A stretch of DNA of 64,000 nt from Stentor roeselii (lineage: Eukaryota; Ciliophora; Heterotrichea; Heterotrichida; Stentoridae), in contig RSEH01000102.1 in NCBI GenBank assembly GCA_006503475.1, forward strand, positions 1-64,000. The letters run 5' to 3'. Shown piece by piece: positions 40,797 to 50,469 of this stretch (its first letter is position 1; every line of letters starts with the position of its first letter). The position numbers and the translations under genes were made by a program. The notes under the pieces were generated by a model. The model saw only the letters and a program-made list of their open reading frames with translations. It made no database searches and was not told where the DNA came from.

Positions 40797-41297
40797 ATGA
40801 GCGGACTCCATTGCACAAAATGCGAAGAGCAGTTCAACCTAGATAAATTAATTCCTTTAGTCCTTCCCTGTGGAGACTCAGTCTGCATGAGTTGTTTATT
40901 AAAGATCCGTGGCCAGTCCTACAACCTTCACAAATGCACAAACTGCAGTTTTATCTTCGAAGTATCAAACAAGTTCATATCAGAGCTTCCAAAAAACAAA
41001 GCAATTTTATCACTAGTCTCATCAAACGGGTCATATCAGCGAAATGGTCCTCTTCCCAAGGTCCTCTTCGCGAATACTCCAGAGCCAAAGCGAATAACAT
41101 CAAGTCCAGTGCAGAAGCCTTTCGTTTACTACACTCCATCCTCCTATCAACACCCAGTAACAATGAGTTCTCCCAACTCAGTCGCGATTAAATGCTCGAG
41201 GCCAGGGTGTAACAAAGACAGGTACTTTTACAATGGAGAAGTTTGGGACTACTGCTGTTTGAACTGCAAAGAAATGGACAGAGTCAAGGAATATTAA
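40797..41297 (+). CDS. RING-like zinc-finger protein with Asp in place of the RING His
   Basis: 166 aa. Residues 6-51 read CTKCEEQF, then VLPCGDSVCMSCL, then KCTNCSFIF. This is C3HC4 RING spacing, but the usual CGHxxC is CGDSVC, so the fourth ligand is Asp, a substitution that RING domains can tolerate. A disordered Ser- and Pro-rich middle follows. A C-terminal Cys site (CSRPGCNKD, then DYCCLNC; about 133-160) looks like a second zinc knuckle. RING proteins pass ubiquitin from E2 to substrates. Ligase activity here is likely but not certain. The dynactin p24 gene begins 33 bp downstream on the same strand. Confidence 0.75.
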   Translation: MSGLHCTKCEEQFNLDKLIPLVLPCGDSVCMSCLLKIRGQSYNLHKCTNCSFIFEVSNKFISELPKNKAILSLVSSNGSYQRNGPLPKVLFANTPEPKRITSSPVQKPFVYYTPSSYQHPVTMSSPNSVAIKCSRPGCNKDRYFYNGEVWDYCCLNCKEMDRVKEY

Positions 41298-41330
41298 AGA
41301 TTTTCAATAATTAACCAGTCTTAGCTTATA

Positions 41331-41876
41331 ATGGAAAAAAACACTGTCGAAACACTTGAAAGAAGGGTGCAGGCCATTGCTGATCATCTCGGGAACTACA
41401 AAAGTTTTATCTCGCAGAATGAGACTGTTAGTTCTATATACTCGAAACTTCAAAGGGAAAATGAAAGCTTGATGATCGCTAATATCAATCAGGATTTCGT
41501 CAACAAGTACCAAAATCTTGCACCTTTGATCAATGAAAATGATGTCAAGTCACTTTTGTTGAATACTTTCGTCAAGGCTGAGTTCATTTTAAAGTTTGAG
41601 AAGGAAATAAGAGAAGTCGCTCGACATATGGAAAAAATTGAAAGCTTGAAAAGATTTCTGGACTTTGACCCTCTTCATAATATTCATGAAAAGAAAAAAA
41701 TTGTTAGGCAACTTGAACTGGCGCAAATTCAACTTACTTATAGCTTTAGTGTTAAGGAAAAAGCTTTTATGAAGTTGCTTGAAGAGTATAATCAGGTTGT
41801 GTTGGGGATTAATGAACAGCTCCTTGAGTGGGATTCAAGGTTGGAAAAAATTAATAGGTCTAAAGGGAAAAATTAG
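41331..41876 (+). CDS. DCTN3: Dynactin subunit 3 (p22/p24)
   Basis: 181 aa, as in animal p24 (about 186). The N-terminus (TVETLERRVQAIADHLG) matches the opening heptads LxxLExRVxxLE of p24. The C-terminal helix FMKLLEEYNQVVLGINEQLL followed by EWDSRLEKI closely matches the animal LLEEYN...L..QF..WD..L. The whole protein is alpha-helical coiled coil, with no signal or membrane segment. p24 sits in the dynactin shoulder with p150Glued and dynamitin and supports dynein cargo transport. In a large ciliate it would serve vesicle and perhaps intraflagellar traffic. Confidence rests on the two conserved ends. Confidence 0.75.
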   Translation: MEKNTVETLERRVQAIADHLGNYKSFISQNETVSSIYSKLQRENESLMIANINQDFVNKYQNLAPLINENDVKSLLLNTFVKAEFILKFEKEIREVARHMEKIESLKRFLDFDPLHNIHEKKKIVRQLELAQIQLTYSFSVKEKAFMKLLEEYNQVVLGINEQLLEWDSRLEKINRSKGKN

Positions 41877-42391
41877 TTTATGGTTATATGAGGATTATGC
41901 AAGGATTTAAGGGATTTGGAAGGTTTTAAGTAATAAATTTCTTTTCAGATTATTTAAATTTTATGGGTTGATTGTTTTTAAGGATTTTAGCAAGATTTTA
42001 AATCAAAAGGTTTTTTTGAAATTATTTTAATTTGACGGGTCGATTAGCTTTAAATTTTAGACTTTTTTGATATTTAGACCAAAGAATCAAGCCTAAGGCT
42101 GAATTTTTCTTGTTTAATTCATTAGGAATTTTTTAATATTATGATAAGTACAGAGCATATTAGTAAATAAGAATTAGAATGATAATATTATTAGTGCACA
42201 ATGATTATTGGCACACTTCCTTAAAATATCCTCGATAAGACTATCCATCTTTCTCTATAATAAATAAAGGCCATATTTAATTGAAAGATTTCTTCAAAAA
42301 TATTTTTTTAGTGGACTCAAGATCTTCAAATAATTATTTATTGGAATTCTAATATTAAGTTAACGATCAACTAACAATCCTATTAACTAGT
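41877..42391. other. Spacer between dynactin p24 and the paralogue array
   Basis: AT-rich. No coding frame or RNA gene seen. Confidence 0.5.
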
Positions 42392-42988
42392 TTAAAGTGA
42401 TAATCTTCTCAAAAAATCCCCCTTCAAGTATTCATGTAGCCGATCCCACTTAACTTGGCACTGAATCGAATGAATAACTTCTCTACAACAAAAGATTCCA
42501 AACCTGCTAATCAATATGCTGGGATCAGGATCACTGTAAATCAGCCTTACAAGTGCTAAATGCAATTCTTTAACTTCAGCGGGTTCGAAGAATTCTTTGA
42601 AAAATTTCAAGTTGTAACTTGTTCTATGTTGTCCCTCTCTTGGAAACAAGATATCAAATGTTTGACTATGACAGTGTAATACCTGGACTACCGCCAACCA
42701 GTTATTCGATTGTTGCAAACTGAGAGGATCGACTTTGATTGCGGTTTTACTTGGAATTCTGTTATTTCGATGTGATCTTATTGCTCTTTCAATGCTTCTA
42801 ATGAAGCAGATTGTTAAGTAATCGCTTCTTGCTCTTGCGTTTGTCCTGGTTGAGAAAGCCTTGATTATCTTACGGGGAGCCGGTGTAATGACATCATTTT
42901 GAAAAGGGATGCTCAGGGATTCACTCACTGTTTGACCTTCATCTGAGCTGCTTTGACTAGAATAGAACTCGCTGCTTGAGGACGACAT
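42392..42988 (-). CDS. Tandem novel family, member 1 (Cys/His motif protein)
   Basis: 198 aa from ATG 42988 (the open frame extends seven codons further without ATG). A Ser-rich leader (about 1-50) precedes the family core. Core features are: a basic helix with IRSIERAIRSHRNNRIPSKT, a Trp in NNWLAVV, then NLKFFKEFF, VKELHLALVRLIYSDPDPS, and the signature FCCREVIHSIQCQVKWD near 173-189, ending in EYLKGDFL. CC-x5-H-x3-C could bind zinc. The same string of blocks appears in the genes at 43638 and 45053. No signal or membrane segment. I do not recognise the family. The basic helix hints at nucleic-acid contact, but that is conjecture. Confidence 0.75.
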   Translation of the reverse strand: MSSSSSEFYSSQSSSDEGQTVSESLSIPFQNDVITPAPRKIIKAFSTRTNARARSDYLTICFIRSIERAIRSHRNNRIPSKTAIKVDPLSLQQSNNWLAVVQVLHCHSQTFDILFPREGQHRTSYNLKFFKEFFEPAEVKELHLALVRLIYSDPDPSILISRFGIFCCREVIHSIQCQVKWDRLHEYLKGDFLRRLSL

Positions 42989-43637
42989 TAAATTTATTAT
43001 ATCTTTCAAATAAACTCACTTTCTTGGGTTCATTTAAAACGATGAAAAATTTAGATTTTTTTTTTGGAAAAATTTTGAAGCTAAATATCTTTAGAATTTA
43101 TTTAGGATGTAATGAGAGGAATGAAGTAAATTTATTGTTGTTCTAATTACTTTTTAATTGCAGTTGTTGGGGACTCTATATTCGAATGTAATAAATAGAA
43201 AATGAGAATTCTATAAAAAGATGTAGAAATAATCAATGCTGATAAATGCATCTAACTTAATCAAGTTTTAATATAAATGATAGTTTTCTCATTGTACTTC
43301 TTCATAGCATAAGAGTTTGTTCAACCTTACCAAAGATAAAAAATTTAATGATCTTATAAACATCAATCTTACTTCAATCAATCCTCTAAACATTTATATA
43401 CAATTCTGAATAAACAATAATATCTCCTCAATCATTCCTGAAATATCTAACATTTTTCAAATCCTCTAATTTTTATCTGAAAAAATGCACTAGCTATGAA
43501 TCCAAATCAAAAAAAATTTCTAATATCATCCTCTGAATCATCTGCCTGAATCAAAGCCTAAAAATTAGAAAATAAACTTTAACTACAGATTACTCAATAT
43601 GTAGAATATATCGAAAAAACACTTATTGTTAATTAAA
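42989..43637. other. Spacer within the paralogue array
   Basis: AT-rich 5' flank of member 1 and 3' flank of member 2. No gene seen. Confidence 0.5.
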
Positions 43638-44219
43638 TTAACCGGAGTTGTTGTTATTTTGAACATACTGACTTAAGCATTCTCCCTTCAAATACTCTTC
43701 CATACTTTTCCACTTACTACAGCACTCAATAGAATGTTCTTCTTCAAAACAACAAAAAAGTTTAAACTTTTTTATAAGGATCGATGGGTTCGGGTTACTG
43801 AAGAGCAGATCAACAATCGCCAAGTGAAGGTCTTTTACTTCAGTTCTAGAAAAGAAATGATTACAAAATGTAAAATTGTATGACATTTGACTTTCGCCTT
43901 GATTGTGTTGATCCGATTGGAATCTGCGAGGTTCTAAGATTTTTTCAAATAATTCGTGATGCTCTACACAGACTAAAACGATTTGATTCCAATACCTGGT
44001 TTCTATATCATTGCTACTGCGAACTTTTATCGAGGTTTTTGTTGGAACTTTGTTGTCCTTGTAATTCTTGAAGGCTCTCTTGATGTTTCGGATGGAAAAA
44101 ATTGATAGAAACTCTTTTCGTGCTTGTTTTTTGTTTTTTGATGAAAATTGAGTTAGGAGTAACTTCAGGGTTCCTGGATTGCTCCTTGTGTTGGGAATAG
44201 GGTGATTTGAAATGTTCAT
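43638..44219 (-). CDS. Tandem novel family, member 2 (Cys/His motif protein)
   Basis: 193 aa. It shares all core blocks with members 1 and 3: EFLSIFSIRNIKRAFK, then NKVPTKTSIKV, a Trp in RYWNQIV, FTFCNHFF, VKDLHLAIVDLLFSNPNPS, and the signature FCCFEEEHSIECCSKWK followed by EYLKGECL. It has more Cys than member 1 (VCVEHH, FCNHFF, ECCSKW) and a short Asn-rich tail. Identity to member 1 is clear but moderate, so the duplication is not recent. Long spacers of about 650 and 830 bp flank it, against tens of bp elsewhere in the right half. Function unknown. Confidence 0.75.
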   Translation of the reverse strand: MNISNHPIPNTRSNPGTLKLLLTQFSSKNKKQARKEFLSIFSIRNIKRAFKNYKDNKVPTKTSIKVRSSNDIETRYWNQIVLVCVEHHELFEKILEPRRFQSDQHNQGESQMSYNFTFCNHFFSRTEVKDLHLAIVDLLFSNPNPSILIKKFKLFCCFEEEHSIECCSKWKSMEEYLKGECLSQYVQNNNNSG

Positions 44220-45052
44220 TATAAATTCATTTTTTTTTATTCTTTTAAATCAACCGATATTGATGTTAAAAAATGTAGAAGAAAGTGTTAAGAAAAAATT
44301 AAGTTTTTTAGAGTCTTGGGTGGTAAAAGATTTTTATAAAAAAATCGAAACTATACATTTTCAATTCATTAATAATCAGAGGTAAGTCTATTAATCAATT
44401 TTTTTTTGGTAAAGAATATATTAGGAATTGAATCTTAACTTTTATTGTCTTCACATGGTTTGATTAAATTTTAAGCTTTTAAGATTTGAACTACTTATGA
44501 ATCTTACATTTTTACATTATTATCCTATAATATTAATTAAAATATGGAAAAGTACTAAAATTTAGATACTTTCTAAGAATAGCATTCAAGTTGTTTATCC
44601 AGAAATATTTTACAAGGATTCATAGAAATTTTTCAATCTTATTTTATTTGATGGAAATTTATCGTTATTTGAATGCAGCCAGATTGTTGGTTAGAGTCTT
44701 TATTAAGTGAAAAGATTTGATTTTTTAAGTATTGAATGAATAACATTCATTCTTTTTTCTTGTTCCTGAGTAAATCAATCATCAAAAATTTTTTTTTGAA
44801 AAAAATTTAATCCCTCCCATCCTGTTAATATCCAATTCCAATTTCTCCTAAATCCAATAAAATCTACCCAATTTCTCAATCCTGCAAATTCATAAAATTC
44901 CATCTAATAAAGATATTCCCTATTCCTACCCATGATAAAAACCCTTTTTTTTTTCATAAAATGTAGAATTTTAAAATAATATCTTCTGTATTTTAAACAA
45001 AAATGCAGACTAACCCATAAAGCAAACACTTAAAATTCTTCCATACTATTAA
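44220..45052. other. Spacer within the paralogue array
   Basis: AT-rich, with T-runs of up to about ten. No coding frame seen. Confidence 0.5.
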
Positions 45053-45610
45053 TTATTTATACTCATCCAGATATCGTTTATACATAAAGTCCTTGAACTC
45101 AGTCCATTTGAGATCGCAATAGATTGAGTGCTCTTCATTCAAACAACATTTGAAGTTGAACCGATTTATAAGGTCTCGAGGCATAGGTTCACTAAACAAA
45201 AGATCAAGTAAAATTATCAGTGATTTTCGATTCACCTCGAGAGAAAAGAAGTTTTTGCATGTTTTATGTTTGAAACTCATTCGTTTTTTAACATTTCGAC
45301 CATTTTTCAATATGTCGGGTGATTCGATTTCATCCAATGTTTTCGAAGGTATTTTAAAATCATCAGAATTACAATTGTGAAGTAAAACAAGTTCATTCCA
45401 ATGCTTGTTTTGAAGTTTACTCGCTGGATTCACGGCGATGGCAGACTTTGATGGAACCTTGTTCTTAATGATGGACTTGCCAGCACGAATGATACTTCTA
45501 ATGAGTCTAGTAGTTAAAAATTCCTTGGTGGGGCTTGAGTGTCGAGTCTTTAAGAAGAGATTCAGGACTGTTTTGAACTTGTCGGTCCCTTGGGTTCTCT
45601 GCTTGGTCAT
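45053..45610 (-). CDS. Tandem novel family, member 3 (Cys/His motif protein)
   Basis: 185 aa. The same family as the two genes downstream on this strand: EFLTTRLIRSIIRAGKS, then NKVPSKSAIAVNP, a Trp in KHWNELV, KHKTCKNFF, LIILLDLLFSEPMPRDLI, and the signature KCCLNEEHSIYCDLKW. The Leu-His of the other two (LHLA) is replaced. It is the most basic copy and the most diverged. The start ATG is at 45610, and a 2.35-kb empty region lies upstream. Three copies on one strand with one core suggest local duplication and separate evolution. No known domain is recognised. Confidence 0.75.
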   Translation of the reverse strand: MTKQRTQGTDKFKTVLNLFLKTRHSSPTKEFLTTRLIRSIIRAGKSIIKNKVPSKSAIAVNPASKLQNKHWNELVLLHNCNSDDFKIPSKTLDEIESPDILKNGRNVKKRMSFKHKTCKNFFSLEVNRKSLIILLDLLFSEPMPRDLINRFNFKCCLNEEHSIYCDLKWTEFKDFMYKRYLDEYK

Positions 45611-47963
45611 TTTTAAAAATTATAAGAAAATGGCTTTGATTCTACATATATTACAATTTTGTCTAATATTTATGAAAAGACTGTAATTACAATCGAATTT
45701 CAAGAGTAATCGTTGTCAAATTACTAAAAATTTAAAAAAAAGTCTTAATGTTTTAGATTTCTTGCTTGAATCTCTCTTAAAATTTATGATTTTGTAACTT
45801 TATCAAGCTTGAAATTTTTTTGGAAGGGGAAATTGGCAGGTTTTAGGGGTATTGGGGTAGTATAGTCGAATGAAAGCAACTTATAATGATTGGGGATTTC
45901 AAATTAATCACAGTGACTTGTTAAACATCTTGAAATTCAATACCTTCGAGATACTTCAATTATATAGTTTGGTCAATAAATTAAATACATAAGTTGATTT
46001 AATCATGACTATATTAAAACACACTAATATCAATAATTTCTTATGAATTTTATAGATTTATGTCTAGTTATTTAAAACTCTTAATTCAGTCTGCAGACAC
46101 AACAATGGTAACTTCAGGATTATGAAAGATGAAATTAAATAGAATGATTCTTTTTTAGGTTTTGTGAGATATGGGACTGTTTGTGTTAAGATTCAGAAAC
46201 AATGAATTTTATTGTGATATTTGTTACTAATTTTACTGGATATTGAATGTTAAACATACATTTTTTATTACTAAGTTTTAATCCGGTATATTCATTTTAT
46301 TTCAAAAGCTAAAATATTAAATAATTATGGCTGATTTCAAGTAAGATCGAGAGATTATTGCATCAGTAAAGATTGATAAAATTTTTCATGATTTTTATAG
46401 AATACAACAGTATTCTAAAAAAAATTTACTATTGAAAATAGTGCAGCCACTTTCGTTGTGAATCTCTTGATTCAAATAAATTAATATATTCATTTCTAAA
46501 ATCATTTAAGTGAACTCACTCATTGTTGAATTCCCAGTCATATATTTAATGATTTTATAAATATTTCATAGGAGATCTGTAATTAAACTATGCTATAATT
46601 AGCGTCATTATCCATATCAAACATGAAAAATGATAATGATTAAGTTTTATCAATAAGTCTAACTAAATCTCTGATTATATTTCATTATGTTGATCAGATG
46701 GTTTAAGACAAAATATCGAATACTGTCGATAATTTTAACTTAAAAGTAAAGAGTAAATCATAAATTTGAACTCACAAATTGTAACTGCGGCGTAGTTTTA
46801 TCCCTCTATTAGTATTAACTATAGAAGTTTTCAGACCTATTTGAAAACCAGCCCAAGATGCCACCAGCAGATCATCTTTCTATAGCATTATCATAATTAA
46901 AGAAAACTTTTCGAAAACTGTTTCGAAATCCAGACCCACCAAAGGAAAACCACCTGCATTTTGACTAGGAATCACTCTCTATTATATATATCAAATTTAA
47001 AGCATCAAAGTAAAAATTAATAATTATCACTTAAATTTTTCTCCCAAATTCTCAGTTTATGCAGTACATTATAAGTGCTTGATATCCTGCTGATGCTGTA
47101 TAAGTTAACATTTTAATAACCCAGATATCATCAGAATTAGTAAATTTTTATAGTTTTTAATTATTTGAATGATTATGGCCGAGCACACAACCACCAACTC
47201 AACCAAATCTTATAATTTATTTTTCTGGAATATCATAGCACGATAGTATACAATAACCTAATTTAATATTAAAATTCGCTTCTAACACATTTTCCTGAAA
47301 ACTAAATGTTTTGGTCTGAATGTTTCTAGTTTAAGGTTGATTTATTTGTCGAGGTCTTGAATCGATTCTGAATATATTTTCTTGGAATTGAATCATCGGA
47401 AACTTTATTATATTTTTTCTATAGCAAATCGTATAAGACTTGCTTCATTCTATTATAACTTGTCTAGATTTTAAAAAGAGGTTGGATAATTAAATTCGAT
47501 TGAGTCTAACTCCATTTTTTTAATTGTTTAATCTCAAATTTGAGTTATGGTTTAATTTAATATGATTATATTTTGTTTAAAACTTTATGTGTTTGTGAAT
47601 ACTTTGGAAAACTCATATGAAATTTGGATTTGAAAAATCTTAAAATATCTTGATGGGTATCCCGATATAGTTATACCTAATGACCATTAAATTATTTCAA
47701 TTAATTTACCTATAAATCTCTATATCTAATCATAAAATTCAATTTTCAGTCACACAAATCTCCATCTTTCTCCTATTTCCTAATCCTGAATAAACTAATC
47801 CTACAATACGTACTTCCTTATTCTAAAATAAAAACCCTGAAAAATTCCACCCTACAATCAATTAAACAAAAATATATTTAAATCCAACTATTTACTTATA
47901 TTCCATACACATCCTCACTACAAAATCTTTGTTTTCAAACCATATCAAATGAATTATTGATCC
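45611..47963. other. Long gene-poor region with one coding-like fragment
   Basis: 2.35 kb, AT-rich, without an intact gene. Apart from the minus-strand fragment at 46772-46974 I see no ORF, RNA gene or repeat. Confidence 0.5.
46772..46974 (-). pseudogene. Coding-like remnant of unknown gene
   Basis: On the minus strand a frame reads NAGGFPLVGLDFETVFEKFS, then a TAG, then DDLLVASWAGFQIGLKTSIV and a short basic tail to TGA. The composition is more GC-rich than its surroundings and protein-like, but it has no start and an internal stop. A further patch nearby (about 47080) reads SDDIWVIKM. Probably a decayed gene. Family unknown. Confidence 0.25.
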
Positions 47964-50090
47964 TTAACCTGCATTTCCATGATCCATCCAAAATCTCCCG
48001 ACATTTAAACTACCCAAAACCTTTGCTCTATCAAACCCTACAACAAAATGATGAACAATATCAGTTTCCCCAAGAACCCTAGGAAAAGGACAGACCATAT
48101 CAGTGCCAACAGGAGCAGGTGCTTCCATATACGAAAAAACTCCAGTTTTTCCAAGTCCCCATGCAAAGCAGTTGCCATTAGCAGTCAAAGCAATAACACA
48201 ATTTTCTCCACAAGCCAAGTCAACCACGACTTCCCCATCAAGGTTAACCTTTGTCGGGTGTTCAAGTTTTTTAACTCCAGGTCCCATTCCAAGTTGTCCT
48301 AAAGTTCCCAGTCCCCAAACCACGACATCTCCATTCTCACAAAGAGCTGCTGAAAAAGCGAGTCCAGCAGCGACTTTTTTTACTTTTTCATTAATAAGAC
48401 TGACACAAGTAATTTCATTAGTCCTCATTTGGTGATTCAAAAATTTTCTTTCAAGTCCGAGTTGCCCCAACTCGCCCCATCCAAAGGCGAAGACTTTTCC
48501 AAGAGAATCAAGTAACAAAGTATGAGAGTCTCCACAAGTCCCGGCCTTGATGTGAATATTTCTTGTTGAAAAGTAAGTTAATTGAACAGGTTTAAGAGCG
48601 ACGTACCCCATTTCGTCTTTACATAGTTGCCTGTTGTTGATTCCTAACTGATGCACCTCGCCTCTTCCCCACATGAAAGCTTCGTGATTGGAAGTGATTG
48701 CCAAGTTGTGATGTCCGCCGCATTCCACATAAGAAATCACTGGAAGCCCAGGGACTTCAGAGGGAAAGGACAGAGAGCCAGTGTTCCCGTGGCCCAGGCA
48801 GCCACTTGCGCCGTATCCCCAGGTGAAGACTTTTCCAGAAGCGGTGAGTAGTGCAGAGTGTTCGAATCCACAAGAAATAAATAAAACTTGATTTTTACTG
48901 ATAAAGATCAGGACTTTTTCAGTGAATAACGATTTACAAGTGAATAAATCACGGTCTTTATCAACTTTTGACTTGGTTGCAGCTTCTACATTGGAATATT
49001 CCAGGGAAAGACTTGTACGAAATCCTGTGAAACAACAACTTGCAATGATATTTAAACCACTTTCATCATTTTCCACCTCTTGACAAATGACCATCTTTGG
49101 AAGAATTGGGGAAAGAGGACTAGGCAGGTCATTTTCTGACTTGTTTGACTTGCTTAGTAAGTTTTTCGAGGCTGTCGCCTCGACTGGGATAAAATCACGG
49201 ACATGCTGGACGACGCCTTCTTCAACAAGAGACATGCACTCTTCAGTGTTTTCTTCCATTCTGCCAACAATACTTCTGAAGAGCAGGTCATCAGCGTCGC
49301 TCGGACGGCCTTGAATGATGCTTCCCCAGTTTTCACTCAAGTCATTACCAGCGACGCTGAACTGACTGACATGACTGAAGCTGTTGTCATGCAAGTGCTT
49401 TGACCGAAGGTAATGCTCGGCCATGGTCTCAGATTCAAATGAATTTACTGGAGTGATTGATCTGTAAACTCCTTCATTTGCATTTACCATGAATTTTAAA
49501 TGAAGACCTTTTATTTCTCGGATCGCGGAAGAGTCTAGAAGTGATGGGGACTGTGAACGACGGGATAGTTGACTTGTGGGAAAGAATGATGAACTGGCAT
49601 CATTTGCAAAGTCTTGAGGGTCTTGAAAGTCTTTAGGCTCTTTAAGGTCTTTTAAGTCTTTTAAATCTTTTAGGTCTCTGAAGAATTCAAGCTTGATCTG
49701 ATCGTCTTTACCGAGAATTTCTTGAGATGGGTCTAAGGTCTGCAGGTCGTGGCTTGTCATGAAAGAATTCGCTGGAGCTTCGTTTGAAAAGTTAAAAATT
49801 AAAGAATCTGGAGATTTTAAAGTACTTTTAAATGGAGACGATGAGTGTAACAAGGACAGTGCTTGAGAGATATTCGCTGTTCTTGCGTATGTTAAGATTT
49901 TATATGAAACTATCGCCTTGGCTTCTGAGGGCGCGTCTTGAGTATCGAGAATAGGGAAAAGGTAAAGAGAATCATTTAAAAATGACAAGAAAGTCTTTTG
50001 GTTGCAAGGAATTCCAGAGTACTGAGGACTTTTTATTAACTCGTATGTGATTTGGATGCTTTCTTCTTTCAGTATGTGATTTTTACTCAT
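47964..50090 (-). CDS. RCC1-repeat (beta-propeller) protein
   Basis: 708 aa. The N-terminal 370 residues are mostly disordered, Ser- and Asp-rich. They include a run of DLK triplets (about 139-151) that degenerates into DF and DPQ variants. From about 390 to 690 come RCC1-type blades: HSALLTASGKVFTWGYGASG, HNLAITSNHEAFMWGRGEVH, HTLLLDSLGKVFAFGWGELG, FSAALCENGDVVVWGLGTLG and CVIALTANGNCFAWGLGKTG, each with the GxxxxLG close. RCC1 propellers serve as Ran exchange factors or as scaffolds in many ciliate proteins. Catalytic residues of true RCC1 cannot be confirmed. The family member is not assigned, and a scaffold role is as likely as exchange activity. Confidence 0.8.
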   Translation of the reverse strand: MSKNHILKEESIQITYELIKSPQYSGIPCNQKTFLSFLNDSLYLFPILDTQDAPSEAKAIVSYKILTYARTANISQALSLLHSSSPFKSTLKSPDSLIFNFSNEAPANSFMTSHDLQTLDPSQEILGKDDQIKLEFFRDLKDLKDLKDLKEPKDFQDPQDFANDASSSFFPTSQLSRRSQSPSLLDSSAIREIKGLHLKFMVNANEGVYRSITPVNSFESETMAEHYLRSKHLHDNSFSHVSQFSVAGNDLSENWGSIIQGRPSDADDLLFRSIVGRMEENTEECMSLVEEGVVQHVRDFIPVEATASKNLLSKSNKSENDLPSPLSPILPKMVICQEVENDESGLNIIASCCFTGFRTSLSLEYSNVEAATKSKVDKDRDLFTCKSLFTEKVLIFISKNQVLFISCGFEHSALLTASGKVFTWGYGASGCLGHGNTGSLSFPSEVPGLPVISYVECGGHHNLAITSNHEAFMWGRGEVHQLGINNRQLCKDEMGYVALKPVQLTYFSTRNIHIKAGTCGDSHTLLLDSLGKVFAFGWGELGQLGLERKFLNHQMRTNEITCVSLINEKVKKVAAGLAFSAALCENGDVVVWGLGTLGQLGMGPGVKKLEHPTKVNLDGEVVVDLACGENCVIALTANGNCFAWGLGKTGVFSYMEAPAPVGTDMVCPFPRVLGETDIVHHFVVGFDRAKVLGSLNVGRFWMDHGNAG
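49620..49690. repeat. 9-bp coding minisatellite (DLK repeat)
   Basis: On the minus strand the 9-bp unit encoding Asp-Leu-Lys repeats about five times in the RCC1 gene and degrades at both ends. It keeps frame. Confidence 0.7.
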
Positions 50091-50125
50091 ATTTAATAGT
50101 ATGACAGGAAGAATAAGAATAAATT

Positions 50126-50458
50126 CTACTTAAACTTTTGAATTTGGTTCTTTTCTAAGATAATCTTTCCTTCCTTGTACTTCTGGCTGGGTTCTTGTGC
50201 CCAGACATAACTCCAGCCGATTTTCAAATGGCAAGCCTTGCAAAAAACATCACAAATGATATGATTTCCAGTCCTAAGCAGGCGGCTTTCACTGGGTCCT
50301 AAGTAATAATTGGCAACTTTATTAAACAAAAAGGCTCTTCCATCTCCCGACATAAAATCCTTAGAAATTCTCTGGTCTTTCGAAGAAAGATGAACCTTGC
50401 AGACTTTGCACCTATAAACACAGGACTGTTCCAAGTACTGATAAAAAAGCTTGCCCAT
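50126..50458 (-). CDS. Yippee-like zinc-binding protein (YPEL5-type)
   Basis: 110 aa, typical Yippee length. It has the family pattern throughout: YRCKVCKVHLSSKDQRISKD, then GRAFLFNKVANYYLGPSESR, TGNHIICDVFCKACHLKIGW, and the ending EPSQKYKEGKIILE. The two CxxC pairs (CKVC, CKAC) bind one zinc ion in the beta-tent fold shared with cereblon and RIG-I. YPEL5 is a component of the GID/CTLH ubiquitin ligase in animals. The gene diverges from the GATD1-like gene with only 11 bp between the two start codons. Confidence 0.92.
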   Translation of the reverse strand: MGKLFYQYLEQSCVYRCKVCKVHLSSKDQRISKDFMSGDGRAFLFNKVANYYLGPSESRLLRTGNHIICDVFCKACHLKIGWSYVWAQEPSQKYKEGKIILEKNQIQKFK

Positions 50459-50469
50459 ATTATTCTAAT
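50459..50469. promoter_or_regulatory. 11-bp gap between divergent start codons
   Basis: The ATG of the Yippee gene (50458, minus) and of the GATD1-like gene (50470, plus) are 11 bp apart. The gap is all A/T except one C (plus-strand ATTATTCTAAT with flanks). Any promoters must overlap the opposite gene. Confidence 0.5.
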
